Source: Flavobacterium sp.
GTDB taxonomy: Bacteria > Bacteroidota > Bacteroidia > Flavobacteriales > Flavobacteriaceae
Assembly: GCA_018062725.1 (NCBI GenBank)
Contig: JAGORP010000043.1
Span: 1-15,622 of the forward strand
Length of the DNA stretch: 15,622 nt
Direction of reading: 5' to 3'
Position 1 is the stretch's first letter; every line of letters begins with the position of its first letter. The translations under genes and the position numbers were made by a program. Of this stretch, positions 13,772 through 15,622 are shown one piece after another. The notes beneath the pieces were generated by a model. The model made no database searches. It saw only the letters and a program-made list of their open reading frames with translations, and was not told the DNA's origin.

Positions 13772-13936
13772 AATCTTAGCAAGCAACTATCCGATTACTT
13801 GGACGAAAGTAATCTCGTCGTTTAATCATTGCTATATTTTCAATTCAATTACCGAATTGACAGGATTTCTATATCCAAAATCGTTTAAAAAGAATTCTTT
13901 TTAGACACACTATAGTATACACTTTATTTAAAAAAA
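13772..13936 (+). other. 165-nt gene-free region with three inverted repeats
   Basis: No ORF was recognised. It contains GATTACTT (13793-13800) pairing with AAGTAATC (13807-13814), CAATTC (13841-13846) with GAATTG (13854-13859), and a perfect 16-bp palindrome AAAAAGAATTCTTTTT (13887-13902) 35 nt before the next ATG. No good TTG/TAnnTTTG pair and no ATGA-N6-TCAT site were found. The first hairpin may end the upstream transcript weakly; the last palindrome could be an operator or attenuator of the copper genes. All roles are speculative. Confidence 0.4.
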
Positions 13937-14791
13937 ATGAAAACACTTTTAAAAAATATCTTGGTCATTTTTGTGATGACAATTGCATTCACCTCTTGTT
14001 CAAGCGACGATGATGCCACAACTCCAACTGTTAACGAATTAGATGGTTTAACAAAATTCAAAGAAATTATAAATACTACACATACCATCGAATTGTATTC
14101 GCATACCGGGACAACGGTTCAAGGGTATAACGAAATCAAATTACGAATTAAAAGTAATGCCAACAATCAATATGTTAAAAATGCAGAAGTTTCTTGGTTA
14201 CCAATGATGCACATGGCAATGATGAATCATTCTTGTCCGAATTCAGCTGTTGAAAAAGTTACTGCTGACGGTACGTTATATGAAGGATATATCATGTTCC
14301 AAATGGCGCAAAATGCAACAGAATATTGGGATTTAAAAATTGATTACACGATAGATAATGTTGCGTATTCGATGACATCTATGATTAATGTTCCTGCATC
14401 GGCGAAAAGAACTGTAAACACATTCATGGGCTCAGATGGTGTACGGTATTTGGTAGCTTACGTTGATCCACATCATCCTAAAGTTGCTGTTAATGACTTG
14501 GTTGTCGGCGTTTGGAGAATGCAGGACATGATGACTTTCCCTATAGTTGATGGTTACACGGTAAAAATTGATCCGCGAATGCCAAGTATGGGAAATCACA
14601 GTTCTCCAAATAATGTTCATGCAACTCAGACTACTACAGGCGATCTATACAACGGAAAATTATCGTTAACAATGACAGGTTATTGGAAAATAAATCTTCA
14701 GTTAGCACAACCTGATGGAACAATCGTAAAAGGCGAAGAGATTACCAGCACGGTTAACGATAGCAGTATTTATTTTGAAATAGAATTCTAA
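13937..14791 (+). CDS. Met/His-rich lipoprotein with duplicated YtkA-like domain, probable copper binding
   Basis: A 284-residue lipoprotein (signal peptide, lipobox ending AFTSC at Cys21, acidic SSDDD linker). Two similar halves are visible. The first (about 85-137) has PMMHMAMMNHSCPN, then DGTLYEGYIMFQM, then YWDLKIDY. The second (about 209-257) has PRMPSMGNHSSPNN, then GDLYNGKLSLTM, then YWKINLQL. This is the layout of YtkA-like/FixH-like immunoglobulin-type domains repeated in tandem. The Met/His clusters at the same place in each half suit Cu(I)/Cu(II) binding. It lies directly upstream of an OprC/NosA-like copper receptor, so it may act as a surface or periplasmic copper carrier. Copper binding is inferred from composition and context. 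Confidence 0.82.
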   Translation: MKTLLKNILVIFVMTIAFTSCSSDDDATTPTVNELDGLTKFKEIINTTHTIELYSHTGTTVQGYNEIKLRIKSNANNQYVKNAEVSWLPMMHMAMMNHSCPNSAVEKVTADGTLYEGYIMFQMAQNATEYWDLKIDYTIDNVAYSMTSMINVPASAKRTVNTFMGSDGVRYLVAYVDPHHPKVAVNDLVVGVWRMQDMMTFPIVDGYTVKIDPRMPSMGNHSSPNNVHATQTTTGDLYNGKLSLTMTGYWKINLQLAQPDGTIVKGEEITSTVNDSSIYFEIEF

Positions 14792-14799
14792 TTTAATTC

Positions 14800-14841
14800 T
14801 TAAAAAGGTCATCTGACACTATTGTCTTTTGACCTTTTTAA
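14800..14841 (+). terminator. Hairpin between the copper lipoprotein and the TonB receptor
   Basis: A 12-bp perfect stem (TTAAAAAGGTCA at 14800-14811 with TGACCTTTTTAA at 14830-14841) encloses a nested 4-bp stem (GACA/TGTC) with a CTAT loop. The T run lies inside the 3' arm. It begins 8 nt after the lipoprotein stop and ends 9 nt before the receptor ATG. It may be a partial terminator or attenuator setting the lipoprotein to receptor ratio. Confidence 0.65.
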
Positions 14842-14850
14842 ACCTCTATT

Positions 14851-15622
14851 ATGAAAAAATATATTGCCTACAGCTTTCTATTTTCAGTTCTATTTTCATT
14901 TTCGCAGGAGACAACTCAAGATTCATTACTTCCGCAAATTTTAAATGAGGTAGTAATCATTGGAAAAAAAATAGAGCTTTCAGAAAAGCAAACGAAACCT
15001 CTAACCTCAATTGATGAGTATCTGCAAAAATCGGCTAAAGTAGATATGATCAAACGCGGTGCGTATGCTTGGGAACCCATTATCAATTCAATGCCCACCG
15101 AACGGACATTGATCACAATCGACGGAATGAGGATTTTTGGTGCTTGTACCGACAAAATGGACCCAATAACATCTTATGTCGAAGTTTCCAATTTATCAGA
15201 AGCTACGATTTCTTCGGGTCAAGAAGGCGCTTGCCATGGCAGCACTATTGGTGGTTCGATCGATTTAAAAAGGAACAAAAACAACTTTGGTGATAGAAAA
15301 TGGAATTTCAATGTAAACTCAGGTTTTGAAACCAATAATCAACAAAAAATAATCGGAACGTCAGTAAATTACGCCGATAGTTTGTACTATGTTGACGCCG
15401 ATTTTATGTTGCGCGATGCCGAAAATTACAAAGCTGGAAACGATGTAGAAGTACTGTTTTCTCAATTCAGGAAAATGAATTTTTCTGCCACTTCAGGGTT
15501 TAAAGTTGGCATAAACAAAGTAATTGAGGGTTCACTAATTTACGACCAGGCAACCGATGTTGGATATCCAGCATTACCCATGGATGTTTCGATCGCTGAG
15601 GCAATTATAACCTCATTAAAGT
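14851..15622 (+). CDS. nosA: TonB-dependent copper receptor, OprC/NosA-like (3' end outside window)
   Basis: The first 257 codons of an outer-membrane TonB-dependent receptor; the frame is open to the window edge. It has a signal peptide (MKKYIAYSFLFSVLFSFSQ), a TonB-box-like segment (LNEVVIIGKK, about 31-40) and a plug domain. The plug carries TLITIDGMRIFGACTDKMDP: Cys99-x3-Met103 is the C-x3-M copper site of Pseudomonas OprC and P. stutzeri NosA, where NosA is needed for copper supply to nitrous oxide reductase. Plug features continue with ISSGQEGACHG and GGSIDLK, and then the barrel begins. The symbol is by family resemblance. The upstream Met/His-rich lipoprotein and the nos cluster in the same window support copper import. 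Confidence 0.88.
   Translation, partial: MKKYIAYSFLFSVLFSFSQETTQDSLLPQILNEVVIIGKKIELSEKQTKPLTSIDEYLQKSAKVDMIKRGAYAWEPIINSMPTERTLITIDGMRIFGACTDKMDPITSYVEVSNLSEATISSGQEGACHGSTIGGSIDLKRNKNNFGDRKWNFNVNSGFETNNQQKIIGTSVNYADSLYYVDADFMLRDAENYKAGNDVEVLFSQFRKMNFSATSGFKVGINKVIEGSLIYDQATDVGYPALPMDVSIAEAIITSLK

Overview
This window looks like an anaerobic-respiration (denitrification) island from a member of the Bacteroidota, most likely a Flavobacteriaceae relative. Supporting signs are the AT-rich DNA, A-rich translation starts without strong Shine-Dalgarno sequences, -7 boxes of the TAnnTTTG type, typical Bacteroidota lipoproteins, and a nos cluster in the order nosZ, small membrane protein, nosL, nosD, nosF, nosY. 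No tRNA, rRNA, CRISPR array, transposase or phage gene was seen.

Layout. (1) 1-4633, plus strand: the 3' end of nitrous oxide reductase nosZ, a strong intrinsic terminator, then the tightly packed maturation genes (4-TM protein, nosL, nosD, nosF, nosY). (2) 4692-5957: a group III truncated haemoglobin and the di-iron repair protein RIC/YtfE/ScdA, both linked to nitrosative stress. (3) 5982-8918: an anaerobic (class III) ribonucleotide reductase in which the glycyl-radical loop is NOT part of the large NrdD chain but is encoded by a separate overlapping 54-codon ORF, followed by the radical-SAM activase NrdG. (4) 8889-10638, minus strand: norC and a NorB homologue lacking several canonical metal-ligand residues. 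(5) 10777-13237, minus strand: a fasciclin-domain lipoprotein, a divergent 12-TM haem-copper-oxidase-like protein and a Crp/Fnr regulator without an FNR-type cysteine cluster. (6) 13382-15622, plus strand: a small Cys-containing protein, a Met/His-rich lipoprotein with a duplicated putative copper-binding domain, and the 5' part of an OprC/NosA-like TonB-dependent copper receptor.

How it fits together. NO would be reduced by NorCB to N2O, and N2O by NosZ to N2. NosL/D/F/Y and the OprC/NosA-like receptor would supply copper for NosZ. RIC and the truncated haemoglobin would repair or scavenge nitrosative damage, and NrdD/NrdG would supply deoxynucleotides without oxygen. A shared regulatory signature ties the second half together: a 14-bp palindrome ATGA-N6-TCAT (extended form ATGATT-N4-TCAT) lies 22-23 nt upstream of a -7-like box in front of ric, norC, the fasciclin gene, and both divergent transcription units at the crp/fnr gene. 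This implies autoregulation and a compact NO/anaerobiosis regulon driven by the encoded regulator.

The most interesting points are this inferred regulon, the split NrdD, and the two complementary, degenerate haem-copper-oxidase-like membrane proteins.
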